This document shows, piece after piece, positions 42,204 to 53,193 of a stretch of DNA of 64,000 bases. The position numbers and the translations under genes were made by a program. Location of the stretch: positions 70,900 to 134,899 of the forward strand of contig BCLD01000020.1 in the NCBI GenBank assembly GCA_001600875.1. Direction: 5' to 3'. How positions within the stretch are numbered: the first letter of the stretch is position 1; every line of letters starts with the position of its first letter. Source of the DNA: Solicoccozyma terricola (lineage: Eukaryota; Basidiomycota; Tremellomycetes; Filobasidiales; Piskurozymaceae). Under the pieces are notes generated by a model, which worked only from the letters and a program-made list of their open reading frames with translations, did not search any database and was not told where the DNA came from.

Positions 42204-44654
42204 TCAATTTGAGAAGAGGAATCGGTATGTCTTGACGTATAAGGGAGCTTGTGCACGCTCGGTACGGTATTCCCTCATCTGCTCAACGGTCAGCCAGCTC
42301 TTTCGACCAGTCTGCGGGTGAATAGGTTCGGGTCAGTTGTGCAGTTGAGTGTCAACCTGTTCCAGATGCCAGCTTACGTCAAGGTCTATCTCGCTGACAG
42401 GAAGTGGTCCCTTCCTCTTCCAAAGGTATCCACCGATGGTGAGACTTAGCACCAAAGGGACCGCAAGGAAGACTTGGAAGAAGCTTTCTGCCACAGTCGC
42501 CGGGTCGCTGGACATACCACCGACGGGCCAGAGGGCGATGTAGAATTGAGCAATGAAGACGACGATGACGAGGAATATACCACACCAAGATCCGTAGATG
42601 CCGCCGAGTGCTTTGAAGGGTAGTTCTTCAACGCTGTGACCTTGTGCCTTCCACGCAGCCCGAAAACGGATATGGCAGAGGCAGATGGAGCCCCAACCGA
42701 AGAGGGTACTGAGACCACCCAGGGAAAGAAGCCAGGTGACTAGCAGTTGTCGGACAAACGGCGATTAGTATCGTGCCTGGAATTTCCTGGAAGTCAGGTC
42801 GAACTCACAGACTGTGAATCCAGAAGCCTTCACATTGATATAGGCAATGGGACCGAACGCCAAAATGGCGATGACGGCCCAGGTGGGTCTTCCGGCTCGG
42901 TCAACCCTCTTGAAGCACTTGGGAGCGTAGCCAGTCTCGGCGAGGGCGAGGAGAGTCCTTGAGCCCGCAAAAACACAAGAGAGACCAATGGACAACACCG
43001 ACACGCAGATGGTAGCGTTAACGAGGTGATTGAGGCCTTTGACTCCTGCGAGGTCCCAGACAATGACGAAAGGACTAGCGGCGGCCCCCGATCCACCGAG
43101 CAGCCTTGGGTCGTTCCAAGGGACCAAGAGACCGATCATAGTAAGAGAGATGATGTAGATGAGCGATACACGCCAGATAGTTCCTTTCACAGCGGCCGGC
43201 ATCGTTTTGCGAGGGTTTGGAGTTTCTGAAGGCAGGACAAAGAAGGAGTCGGCGGCGTATGGTACAAATCCACCTCGGTACAAAGCCACCTAACCGTGGG
43301 CTCACCAGCAGCAGCGAGACCGATGAGTTCCGTTCCTGCGAAAGAGAAGGCTGCAGTCACGAATACGGAGCAAACACCTGTTTGATAAACCAAGAGGAAA
43401 TGTTAGCAACGGTTGTGTGGTAATTCGTGCACCTCTTACCCTTGAAGCCATTTGCAAAGGCTCCTGGGTCATGCCAATAGCGACCGCCCACGTAAGTGCT
43501 GAACAGTCCATCACTGGGTCCACCGCCTGTGACATGTCACATAAGCTGACGTAGTCTCTCTAATTCAGCTGGGCGACCGCGACTCACCACAGTTGAACAC
43601 GATGCTGGCGAACACAAAGATCAGGATGACGGCAAGCTTCAAGCAAGAGCTCAAGAACTCTTCTTCGGCGTAGCCTAAGGTACCAAAAACCTGAAACAAG
43701 AACCGCAGTCAGTTGCACGCAGATGAAAGTATGTCGAACGACGCCAGGCTCACATTGACGCCGACGATGAGAAGCCAGAAGACCGTAATCCAGACTGCAA
43801 TTGGGACAGCATCTGTCCAGTATTGGACAGTGAGACCAGCAGCAGTGATTTCAAGTGGCAAAACAACTGTGAAGTTTTTCTCTTGAGCGGAGGCTCATCG
43901 CAACAAGGAGGATATGCACTTACCAGCCCATTGCAATGTATAGTTCCATCCCAAAGCGAAACCCCAGGAAGGGTCGAGGAAGCGGACAGCAAGTGTGTAG
44001 AAACCGCCGGAGACAGGATACATTATTGACAACTCCGCTAGTGACTGGCATACGTTTACAAGCATGATGCCCATGCTGTTCCGGTATGGGTCAAGTCAGT
44101 GATATGTCAACTCTGGTCAGTGCAATTCTGCTTACCAGATCCATGCCATGAGGACACCTGCCGGGCCACCAACGCGCAGCGCTTGCCCAGAGCCAACGAA
44201 GAGACCAGTTCCGATAGATCCTGATAAAACAAACTTGTTAGTGAACAATGGTGCAAAGTACATTTGATGCTGACTTACCTCCCACAGCAATCATTTGCAA
44301 ATGTCGTGGCTTCATCTTCTGTTGAAGCATGGGGTTCTCCTTCAATCTCCGCTCCATTTCCGCAGGGTCATCGATACCAGAGATCTCCTGACCAGCAGTG
44401 GCACCTGGTGCTCGATCGAACGAGCCTATGCAAAAAGGTCATCAGTCAGTACCAACGCAATGAGACTGTGGGATCGAACACTGCCACTCACGCCAGTTGA
44501 CACCAAGCCTGGTTGCGAGGGTCTCTTGCGATGGGTCATAAAACTCGGCAGCCTCCTCATGTTGGATGACCTTGTCGTCGTAGGCGGCGGTGAATGTGGC
44601 ATCAAGTATGTCGCTGGACGATCCCTTGTCGTCAGCGTGTTTGGAGGTATTCAT
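42204..44654 (-). CDS. Amino-acid permease (APC superfamily, fungal YAT/AAT type)
   Basis: Eleven exons on the minus strand. In order: a cytosolic N-terminus (MNTSKHADDKGSSSDIL); KPRHLQMIAVG joined to GSIGTGLFVGSGQAL (the TM1 substrate motif); GIMLVNVCQSLAELSIMYPV and GGFYTLAVRFLDPSWGFALG; VVLPLEITAAGLTVQYWTDA; VFGTLGYAEEEFLSSCLKLA; GAFANGFKG; FSFAGTELIGLAAA joined to ETPNPRKTMPAAVKG; FAGSRTLLALAETGYAPKCF; FGWGSICLCHIRFRAAWKAQ; PLVLSLTIGGYLWKRKG; and a last exon ending YVKTYRFLFSN. The last intron (GTAAGCTGG...CCGCAG) joins EIDLD to TGRKSWLT, giving the usual cytosolic tail. About twelve membrane helices and 550 residues, normal for the family. It imports amino acids with protons across the plasma membrane; specificity cannot be read. 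Confidence 0.92.
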
Positions 44655-45410
44655 CTTGGCGTGGGTCTACGTGTTGCTTTGACGAGAAGAGGTGGGCAAG
44701 AGCCCCTGACATCTAGCAACTTTATATGTGGGGTTTCATATGTGGGGTGATATGTTACCCCACAGGAAGACCAGTGGCGCACATCAAGGCCAATATCCAC
44801 TACGCGATTAGAGGTGAATTCCGGCCCACATCCGGTGTCATTCCAAGCGAGGTCTCAAAATTGAATAATGAGGTCTGCTGACCTCAATGCCGACTTACTG
44901 AACCAGGCTATCATGCGAACGGCAAGATGTTAACTACGCCATCTGCCTACCACTACCATACATGCCTCGCTTTTTCAGAGGCAAGGAACACGACGAGTTG
45001 TCCGTCCAAACGAGGCCAGCAAAGTCCCAGGTGACCGACCAATTACTCGGTAACGGACACCTCGTCGCCAAAATAAAACAAAGTGCCTGCGGATAGAGAC
45101 AAGCGACCGTGCTCACCGTTTAGGATATCTTCCCGGATATTGCGCCGCGGCAACCGCACTTCCGGGTTGAACCGATTTTGTGGTATCTGTTTAGATCTGA
45201 CGAGAGAGCCTTACAACACATCACATTAAAATGGGAAAGAGACGAAAAGAGCCATCTTATTTACACTAGAGGATTAGAGCCGTTCTAGAACGCTGCCTCT
45301 TCTCCTGGTCAGATTTCGCCATAATCGTCCGAATTCCACAATCCATCTCAGCGAACACCCTAGCTTGTATCATCCATATTCAAGGGGATTGTGCATTTGT
45401 CGTCCTCAAG
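44655..45410. other. Upstream region of the permease
   Basis: Probable promoter. Two short direct repeats (TATGTGGGGTTTCA / TATGTGGGGTGATA, about 44725-44750) precede the gene. No gene seen. Confidence 0.4.
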
Positions 45411-45709
45411 TCAACCATTTGGTTCCTTCATGGTGTACCTCTTCATAGCTCCCGGAAGGATAGGCCATTGGAGGAGCTCCCGCCATAGGTTAGCTCCACG
45501 ATTGGTTGGAATCGCTAGACAATGGTGAAGTGAATTGAAAGGGAACACGATCTGCAGGTTCTTCGAAGGATATGTGAGGAGACGCAACTGACCTCCAAAT
45601 ATTCCTCTGGCTTTTTCCGCTTCAATTTCTCATCCAAGGGATCCTTATTTGTGATAGCATCGTCTGCCACAGCTGGTGTCGCCAAATTACGCTGTACGGC
45701 CGTGTGCAT
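45411..45709 (-). CDS. Possible small two-exon protein, unknown
   Basis: Exon 1 starts MHTAVQRNLATPAVADDAIT and contains a charged stretch (DEKLKRKKPEEYLE). It ends at a GTCAGT donor and can join in phase at CTGCAG|ATCGTG to an exon ending MKRYTMKEPNG before TGA at 45413-45411. Total about 80 residues. No family recognised. Alternative frames in exon 2 are also open, so this model is tentative. Confidence 0.3.
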
Positions 45710-46054
45710 CTTCGAAGATGTCGACAGTCTCTATTGCAAGAGAGGCGGTGCGGAATTAATCGCCGGCACCACCTCAGGCTGGAGAACCTCTAAGCGCTTT
45801 TGCTTTATCTACCTTAATCCGCTGTTGCAAGACTGAGTCCGACATTTGTGGAATTGCACAATTGGTTGGCTGTCGACTTATGGTATCCAATCGCCATCCA
45901 GGATGGATTAAGGTCCAGGCCGGCCGCAGATTGAATATGTATAGTCGTTCGAACATTTCTGAAGCATACCGTCAACGATTCGCAGAAGGGAATGTCCGGG
46001 CGAACTTGCTCTTCCGGCTGATAGTTTCCACCTGCCGGTACCTGCTACCACAAA

Positions 46055-46910
46055 ATGGCTCGAACAACTCCGGCTCCTGCACACCACCTTGAAAAGGAAA
46101 TGCAGAACGCGCAAGGGTATCAGCATGCGATTCTTCTCTCTCTACGCCGACCCAAGCGCAGATGAAAAGCTGCTAAGCCTTGATGGGAGGAGGGGAACCA
46201 TCGCGACGGCGCTAGAAGAGGCTAGGCGAACGAAGCAGCCCATGTTCATCGTCTTTGGGTTCTCTAACGACGCTCTTCATGAACTATACTGGAGGGTATT
46301 GAACAAAGAAGGTTGGGCAGTTATTGCAGACCCGGCTACAAAGACTCGATACGTTGGGGAGATCAAAAACGGGAGGATCCCCTGGGGTAGAGGAATAATG
46401 ACCCACGCTGACGGTTCCATCTATGACGGATCCTGGGCTCTTGGGATGAAGAATGGACAGGGTACCTTGGCAATGCCAGTCAAACCTGTTACCAATCTTC
46501 CCACCTCGGATGTCATCCTCGAGAGTGGTGTGTTCGCAGATAACGTTCGAACACCAGATAACTTCATCGTGCCAACCTCGGTGAGAAGCCAAGGGTCCTT
46601 GATCGACTTTGCGGAGGTGGCACTTCGAAAAAGGGACCCCCTGAAGCAACATGTCGACAAGATCGCGAGGATGTTTGGCAGGCAGGATGGGGACCGATTC
46701 AAACACACGATGGAATGGGATCTTATGGGTTTTGCCAAGTCCAAATATCCGATTACAGTCAATGGAGACGTGATTGAGGTGGACTCGATGACATCGCGAA
46801 ATGTTACCCCAGGTATCTGGGGATTAAATTCTGGCCTTACCGACCCCGAGGACTGGGTCAGGCTCGACAGCGGTCCAGTATGGCTAGAGGCAGTGAAGCT
46901 GGAGGATTGA
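46055..46910 (+). CDS. MORN-repeat protein
   Basis: The main exon is open to TGA at 46910. It contains MFIVFGFSNDALHELYWRVL followed by two MORN-like units, YVGEIKNGRIPWGRGIMTHA and YDGSWALGMKNGQGTL (pattern YxGxxxxGxxxGxGxxxxxdG). The rest is alpha/beta with conserved-looking Trp and Asp residues and no other domain I recognise. A 40-nt intron (46117-46156) joins a short first exon starting MARTTPAPAHHLEKEM in phase to ADEKLLSLDGRRG. The alternative is a single exon from 46089. MORN repeats often bind phospholipids or scaffold at membranes; role here unknown. Confidence 0.65.
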
Positions 46911-47101
46911 AGATATGGTCTGATGTTTTCTTAACTGAGAATATGTATATATATTGACGTGTAGGCGTTTGAAATAAGTTGCCACTTGAGATAATATTTG
47001 GGGGTTAGGGGGTGAGAGCTGCTGGTTGACCTTGTGACGGCCGGCATTCCAAAGATTTGATACTTACTTATCTGTGTACAAGGCACTGACGATCCACACA
47101 T

Positions 47102-48730
47102 TCAGTCTCGGACCTCTTCGTATTGGCTCTTTTTCCAGCACCACCCAAACACCCCATTCCAAACTTGGTCAAACTCTCGGTCGTAGAACAACCTCTCGTT
47201 TTTTTCCCTCTTCTCCGAGACAAAGATATCATATCGATAGTAACGTCTCCCAGGGTGCTCGCCAGCGTCCTCGTCGGCCAGACCATCCTTTGGGAAGCGC
47301 TTGTAGTGTCCGACGATATCGCCATGGTCGCATCTGGCCAAGCGAGTCTCCTTGCCATCCGGCCAAAGCATTGAAGCGGTATTGGCGATCCCGTCGTTAT
47401 CCCATTGCTCGATGTACTCGCTGATGTCCTGCCCATCTAGATTCTTTAGCTGCTGCATGCCGATGTTGTTGCCAAAGCCACCTCCAGCGGTGGCGTAGTA
47501 AGCCGCAAGATAGGTCGAATCGAAACCATCCTGGTTTAGTTTGAAGTCGTCGAACGGATTGTAGAAGTCCCAGACCGGACCAGCCTCGCCATGATACGCC
47601 TTGTGATACGGAGCAGGTTTTCTCCCCATTGTCGCAAAGGATAGGGTCGAGATCCCGTTTCTACGCCACACCGTTCTCTCATCTTCGCGCTGACCGGCAC
47701 ACAGATGCGCTGGGCTGTTTGGGTAGGAGGGACGTGACTTCATTTCCGCAGACAACCTCCAATAGTTTCGCAGATCCAGGATGGCCCCAAAGTCCTCGTC
47801 GACGTTATCCAGATACAGCTGAAGTTGCGATGCCGCCTCTCTCGCCTTGGCCTGGTTGATGCGGCTCGTCCCGGTAAATTGCTGACTCGACTCCCGTATC
47901 GAGTCCTCGATGGCCAGCACAAGATCTGCACCAAGCACGGGTATCCGGAGGCGCCTGAGAAGAGCGTCTGGGAGCAACCTGGCCGAGATCGCAGAACCGG
48001 CCGCAGCCAACGTCGAAGCCAAAGGTCCTAGTCCACTCAAAGCGTGCGGGATGGCGCCCCCAAGTCCAATGACGATCTCCCTCCACCCCGCAAAGTGAGT
48101 CTTCAGACTATCAATTAACTGCCATGGCACGTCCCTCGCTGCCTTCGAAGCCGTAACAGCAGCAATTCCGATCAACGCCTCGCGCTCCAGCGTGTGTGAG
48201 AGCACCCAGTCAGCGATGTTGGTGCCGTACTGAGGAACCGATAGAAACACGAGCCCTCGAACGAGATCGAGAAGGTCGCTGGGCTCGACTTCCCTCTCCT
48301 GGCCATCGACTGGGATCGTCCTTCCCGTCCTCTGCAAGTCCCGCAGGTCATACATTAGCCTGCGAGCGTCCAGTCCTCCAGTCGAATGCCCGACCAGAAT
48401 GACTTTATCCCTCTCGCCGTACGTCGCTCCATGCACAAACTCCCCTCGAGCCAACCTCTTCGCCAGATACATCCGTAGTCGCTCAGCCCTGGTAATCACG
48501 GCGGACGTCGGCAGGTTGTCAAAGTAATGCAATGCCAGATCTGCCCTTGGATTCGCCTTTTGCCATTCTTCAAACAGACCGGTGATCCCCGTGTAGTAGC
48601 GCACCTGGCCTAGCATATCAAAGCCACCAAAGCCTGGAATGAGGACGACGTGGGTCCTCGTCGAATGAGGCATGTCGGGCGATGCAATCAAGAGAGGCGG
48701 GAAGCTTTGGAATGCGAGCGATGTGGACAA
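47102..48730 (-). CDS. Alpha/beta-hydrolase lipase, intronless, bacterial-like
   Basis: A single uninterrupted frame of 542 codons. THVVLIPGFGG near residues 26-36 starts the hydrolase core. The nucleophile elbow is ILVGHSTGGLDARRL (GxSxG, Ser116), followed by LVFLSVPQYGTNIADWVL, a common lipase/PGAP1-like pattern. A large C-terminal half includes DGFDSTYLAAYYATAGGGFG and LARCDHGDIVGHY, where the His of the triad may lie. There is no clear signal peptide; MSTSLAFQSFPPLLIASPDM could be leader, and an internal ATG (MPHSTRTHVV) is an alternative start at 48673. Lack of introns in an intron-rich region, together with the motif style, suggests acquisition from bacteria. It lies head-to-head with the GMC oxidoreductase. 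Confidence 0.82.
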   Translation of the reverse strand: MSTSLAFQSFPPLLIASPDMPHSTRTHVVLIPGFGGFDMLGQVRYYTGITGLFEEWQKANPRADLALHYFDNLPTSAVITRAERLRMYLAKRLARGEFVHGATYGERDKVILVGHSTGGLDARRLMYDLRDLQRTGRTIPVDGQEREVEPSDLLDLVRGLVFLSVPQYGTNIADWVLSHTLEREALIGIAAVTASKAARDVPWQLIDSLKTHFAGWREIVIGLGGAIPHALSGLGPLASTLAAAGSAISARLLPDALLRRLRIPVLGADLVLAIEDSIRESSQQFTGTSRINQAKAREAASQLQLYLDNVDEDFGAILDLRNYWRLSAEMKSRPSYPNSPAHLCAGQREDERTVWRRNGISTLSFATMGRKPAPYHKAYHGEAGPVWDFYNPFDDFKLNQDGFDSTYLAAYYATAGGGFGNNIGMQQLKNLDGQDISEYIEQWDNDGIANTASMLWPDGKETRLARCDHGDIVGHYKRFPKDGLADEDAGEHPGRRYYRYDIFVSEKREKNERLFYDREFDQVWNGVFGWCWKKSQYEEVRD

Positions 48731-49441
48731 GATGTGTAGAGTGGCTAGGGTTATGGCTGTGAAATCGCCACCCGTTTTTCATTTCTCTTTTCGGATCCAA
48801 GCCCGCGTGGCCCTCGGATCCAACCAACCAACAGGACGGGAGAGTCATTTAACTTGTCCGGTCGCTCCCAGCTTCCGTCGCACCCATGTGCACCGCCGTC
48901 GATCCCACGCGGAACAGAAGTGGAAACAACAGAACTTTGAGTCAACAGCAACCACGCGGAAAAGAAGTGGAAACATCTTTGGAAATTGCAAAAGGTCTTG
49001 GCCGTCACAGATATAGCTAGGTTGGATAGAAGTTGTGTCAGCAGAGCTATCAATGCGGAACCAGGGTCTCGACCGCAAAGTATAATTCGCCTGTTCGACC
49101 ACCATCGCCCCCTCGCCGTCAATCTATGCTGCCTTCTACTGTTTTCAACCCACCACCATTGACACACGATACCATCAACGTGAGCGTTCTCGTGGGTCCC
49201 TAGCAAGACTCTACTTGACTCATCATTATCTCCAGTATTCTACTGCATGTCCCCTCGTAGCTCACCATAACGTGAATAGGTCTTTCCTCTGCGTATGAAT
49301 GATGTTGCGGCTTGAGCTAACCTCGTCTGCCTTGGTAACTGGCAACTGACCCTGTGATTCAGGACTCTTTTTGAAAGGAATCACCACATACCTTGCTCAC
49401 ACGGAACGGCCAAATCTCACAGCATCGATTTCGCGGCCATC
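48731..49441. promoter_or_regulatory. Shared divergent promoter region of lipase and GMC genes
   Basis: A 711-bp region between two divergent start codons, so it probably carries both promoters. It contains an imperfect direct repeat, CCACGCGGAA(C/A)AGAAGTGGAAACA, at about 48906-48930 and 48953-48977, which could be a regulator site. No TATA box stands out. Co-regulation is inferred from geometry only. Confidence 0.4.
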
Positions 49442-51355
49442 ATGTCGGAGGAGATTCAAGTTGAATTGGAAGGATACGAGTACGTTGTGGTGGGGTCAGG
49501 CCCGGGTGGCGCGGTAATTGCCTCCAACCTCGCCCGCAACGGCCACAAGGTCCTGGTTCTCGAGGCAGGCGATGATCAAGGGGACAACATCAACCAACAG
49601 GTTCCGGCCTTCCACGGGTTCTCAAGCGAGGACGAGTCGATGGCCTGGAACTATTACGTGAACCATTACAACGACAATCTGCGCGCTCAGAGAGATTCCA
49701 AGATGACCTGGGAGACGCCCGATGGCAAACGCCACGTCGGAGCGAATCCACCGGCCGGATCAACGCAGCTCGGAATACTGTATCCGCGTGCAGGGACACT
49801 CGGCGGATGTGCGTCGCATCATGCGTTGATCTCGGTCTATCCACATGAGAGCGACTGGACACACATCGCCGAGCTCACAGGGGACGCATCATGGACGCCC
49901 GAGAACATGCGCCAATACTATGAGCGTCTGGAGAATTGCGAGTATCTTCTTCCGAGCAATGCGACCGAGGGTCACGGCTTCGATGGATGGCTCGGCGTCG
50001 ACCATGCTGATGTACGGCTTGCGCTAGGAGACCTCAAGCTGCTCTCGATCATCCGGGCTGCCGCAATGGTCCAAGGCGGTGGTCTGTTGGGTGGAATCAG
50101 TGAGCTCACGGGCCTCGTGAGTCGCGATCTCAATGCAAATGGCCAAGAGAGAGACGCCCAACAAGGCCTCTATCAAATCCCAATCGGTATCACCAATAAA
50201 AAACGCAAGGGTCCACGCGAGTTGCTCCTCGACACTGCAAACGCAGTCGATGAAAATGGCTCAAAGCGGTATGCGCTGGACATCCGACTCAACTGCCTCG
50301 CCACCCGAGTGATCTTAGAGAATGGTCCAGACGGGAAGCCAAAGGCAACCGGGATCGAATTCCAGGATGGCAAGAGTCTGTACGCGGCCGACCCTCGCTC
50401 GACTGGCGTAGTGCAAGGAACCAAAGGCCGTGTCGTCGTCTCACGGGAGGTCATCCTTTCAGCAGGCGCCTACAACACGCCGCAGCTTCTCATGCTGAGC
50501 GGCATTGGCCCACCAAACGAGCTGGCAAAGCATGGGATTGAACTAAAGGTCAACCTTCCTGGCGTGGGCACAAATCTGCAGGACCGCTACGAGTTTGGCG
50601 TCGTCAGTAAAACCAACAACGATTTTGCAATCATTGCAAACTGCACGTGGGGCGAGCCCGGCGACCCGTGTCTTGAGCAGTTTGAGCGGCACAAAGGGCC
50701 GTACATATCGAGTGGATTCGCCTTGAATATAGTCAAGAAATCGACCGTTGCTCTGCACGATCCGGACTTGTTCATCTTTGGTGGTCCCGTCAACTTTGGA
50801 GGATACTTCCCCGGCTATTCTCGACGCACAGTCGCAGACAAGAAGCACTTCACGTGGGCAGTCCTCAAAGCCCACACGGGAGACCATGCCGGCATGGTCA
50901 CGCTAACCTCGCCCGATCCTCGCAAGATGCCTAAAGTGGACTTCCAATACTTCGATACTGGCACAACCGACGGCGGGGCGGACCAGCGCGATTTGAGCGC
51001 TCTGTTGGAGGGTGTCGTTTTCGTACGGAAGATCCTCCAGGAGGTGAGGTCTCCGCATCTCGAAGAGGAGGTGCCCGGTCCTGCGGTCAAGTCCCCCGAG
51101 CAGTTGAAGCAGTTCATCTTGGACGAGGCCTGGGGTCATCATGCGTCGTGTACATGCCCCATCGGTCCCCTGGGAGACGACAAAGCCGTTCTCGACTCGC
51201 GCTTTAGGGTGCGAAACGTGGGCAACCTGAGGGTCGTCGATGCATCTGTCTTTCCACGCATTCCGGGATACTTTATTGTCGTCCCGATCTATATGATCAG
51301 CGAGAAGGCCTCGGATGTGATCCTCGAGGACATTGGCGAAAAGCCCCATGCATGA
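49442..51355 (+). CDS. GMC oxidoreductase, intronless
   Basis: A single 637-codon frame. The FAD-binding Rossmann motif VVVGSGPGGAVIASNLA (residues 15-31) is followed by LVLEAG (Glu41 for the ribose). The GMC signature region RAGTLGGCASHHALISVYP sits near 115-135, and the second signature LSAGAYNTPQLLMLSGIGPP near 337-356. The active-site His pair is WGHHASCTCPIG (His566-567). The C-terminus RIPGYFIVVPIYMISEKASD is of the type found in bacterial and some fungal GMC oxidases, not secreted aryl-alcohol oxidases; no signal peptide. It should oxidise an alcohol or lipid-derived substrate with FAD in the cell. Intronless in an intron-rich region; head-to-head with the lipase. Confidence 0.93.
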   Translation: MSEEIQVELEGYEYVVVGSGPGGAVIASNLARNGHKVLVLEAGDDQGDNINQQVPAFHGFSSEDESMAWNYYVNHYNDNLRAQRDSKMTWETPDGKRHVGANPPAGSTQLGILYPRAGTLGGCASHHALISVYPHESDWTHIAELTGDASWTPENMRQYYERLENCEYLLPSNATEGHGFDGWLGVDHADVRLALGDLKLLSIIRAAAMVQGGGLLGGISELTGLVSRDLNANGQERDAQQGLYQIPIGITNKKRKGPRELLLDTANAVDENGSKRYALDIRLNCLATRVILENGPDGKPKATGIEFQDGKSLYAADPRSTGVVQGTKGRVVVSREVILSAGAYNTPQLLMLSGIGPPNELAKHGIELKVNLPGVGTNLQDRYEFGVVSKTNNDFAIIANCTWGEPGDPCLEQFERHKGPYISSGFALNIVKKSTVALHDPDLFIFGGPVNFGGYFPGYSRRTVADKKHFTWAVLKAHTGDHAGMVTLTSPDPRKMPKVDFQYFDTGTTDGGADQRDLSALLEGVVFVRKILQEVRSPHLEEEVPGPAVKSPEQLKQFILDEAWGHHASCTCPIGPLGDDKAVLDSRFRVRNVGNLRVVDASVFPRIPGYFIVVPIYMISEKASDVILEDIGEKPHA

Positions 51356-51799
51356 TGGCACGGACCGCTGCCCTCATCCTACTCAAAACCATGTCTCGTT
51401 TACCACCCTTGCCTTTCGGGCTAGCCGTGGGTTTCGACGACTCATCGATTCAGCCTAGGCTTACTATCTTCGACAAAAAACTGTCTCGCGTCCAGATTGC
51501 TCGTCTTATCTGTTGTGTTGTAAGCCCGTTTTCGCTAATGTTATGGATTATGCGTTGGTTGCCAACCATCCTGTCATCACCTAGCGTTTCTCTTTTGGCC
51601 TCTGCCCCGATCGCTAGTTCTCGCGCTCTCGCTCTCCTTCCCCATATCCCGACTCCAAGTCGTCGATCGGTGATTCTCGGTGATTCATAGTTGCCAGTAC
51701 CTACCTGAGTGCGAGCCATAACCAGATGGTGCAAGACAGAAATGCGAACCGATTAGTGCAGGGATCGATCGGATGCTTGCATGACAGTCATTGTCGGTC
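51356..51799. other. 3' flank of GMC gene
   Basis: Short frames only; no gene seen. Confidence 0.4.
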
Positions 51800-52273
51800 G
51801 CTTGCGTGACCAGGTAGTTCAACTCGGTCGGCGAAACATACAAGAGATCCGGCTCCAGGCAGGCATCCAGCTCGGCATGGATCGCGAAAAATGACAACCC
51901 AGCAATTGACTCTGCTAAACGCTGGCTCAAATTCAAGGTTCACTTTGTTGACTGCCACATCAACAATGTCACACACTTCGGCCAAGTCAACAGCAGCAGA
52001 ATCGAGGGATCTCATGCTATCCACAAGAAGTTCCTTCATACTTCCAGAGGTGGTTTATACCATGCGATGGAATCCTTCTTGGCGGCAAATGACTCGAGGC
52101 TCCGGGACATTATGCTGAAGATGAGTGCCGCCCGCATTAAGACTATTCCCAACGTAAACTACGAACACGACTGCCCCCACCACAAACTCAACAACCACCA
52201 CCACAACTGCAACCGCAGCCGCAACTCCCACTCAAACCAAACTAGAGCTAACTCAACTGATACCAGTCAGTGA
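51800..52273 (+). pseudogene. MULE-type transposase C-terminal relic
   Basis: One plus frame reads WIAKNDNPAIDSAKRWLKFK, VDCHINNVTHFGQVNSSRIE, GSHAIHKKFLHTSRGGLYHA and MESFLAANDSRLRDIMLKMS. This matches the end of the MULE transposase domain and what follows, where the pattern is W...y...HFG..tTSr.EG.Ha.lK..l.tS.GdL. The catalytic DDE part is not present in the window upstream, which is GMC 3' flank, so only a fragment remains. It ends in an Asn/His/Thr-rich tail at a TGA near 52273. Confidence 0.55.
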
Positions 52274-53193
52274 GAGAAGAGACAGACGAGAAGATGATAA
52301 ACTTACAGCCTTTATCCGACCACCCTCTTGTATCGCTTTTCAGAACCTGCCAGCCATCGACAACAGTCATACCCGTCGTATCGTTGACAACGAATTCTTT
52401 CGATGTCGACCTCGACGTCCAGATTGAGTGGTTGTTGTAGTTGTAACGGCGATCGGGTAGTGGTAGTGACGATCATACATGTGGTCCAGCCGTGCTGCTG
52501 GGCACGCCAAATTACGGCCAAATTGAGGGAGGGAGTCGGAACCATGTAGAGTGATGTCCCGGATGGCGATATCGGAGTTGGATGAGCTGGTGGTGCTGGT
52601 GCTCGTGCCAACGCGACACTTCCGCCCCGGCTAACGAAGACGACGAGGCATTTGAACTGTTCCCAAACCCACCACAGAACGGAGCATCACGGTGCGGGGA
52701 AACAACGGAAAGCAGATGTGGTCGTCGTCAATGGAAGGATAGAGGATCCTCCGACCCCTTCTCACGTCACCCGCAAGCCCCATTATACCCCGCCCGCTTG
52801 CCCATACCAGCAATCGACAATCTCATGCCAGCCTGAGATAGGTGGTACCTATTTGGGTTATCATCTAGCTGTTTTTGGGTTTTCATCCCCCGGGAAGGGC
52901 GTGGGAATTGCTTACAAGGAACGGGTTCTACTCAGGTTCAGTTCGGAAGTAACGGGTGATTCATCATCAACGTGCTTCCTCGTATGTGACAGCTCTGGTT
53001 GGACACCAACTTGATCCCACGATCAATCAAATATATAAATCCTCCTCCGAACTTTGCCAGGGACGACGGGTTCACAGTATATATTGCAAAAGGTCGCTTG
53101 TTGTCTCTTTCTCTCTCCCTCTCGCTCTCAATCTCAATTTCAAGTTTACCCTCCCCTTTTCACTACCTCTTTCGATCCAAAATCATCATCATC
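52274..53193. other. Gene-free stretch and promoter of the alpha/beta-hydrolase gene
   Basis: No gene supported. A CT-rich block (53105-53160) directly upstream of the start at 53194 is typical of fungal core promoters. Confidence 0.4.
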
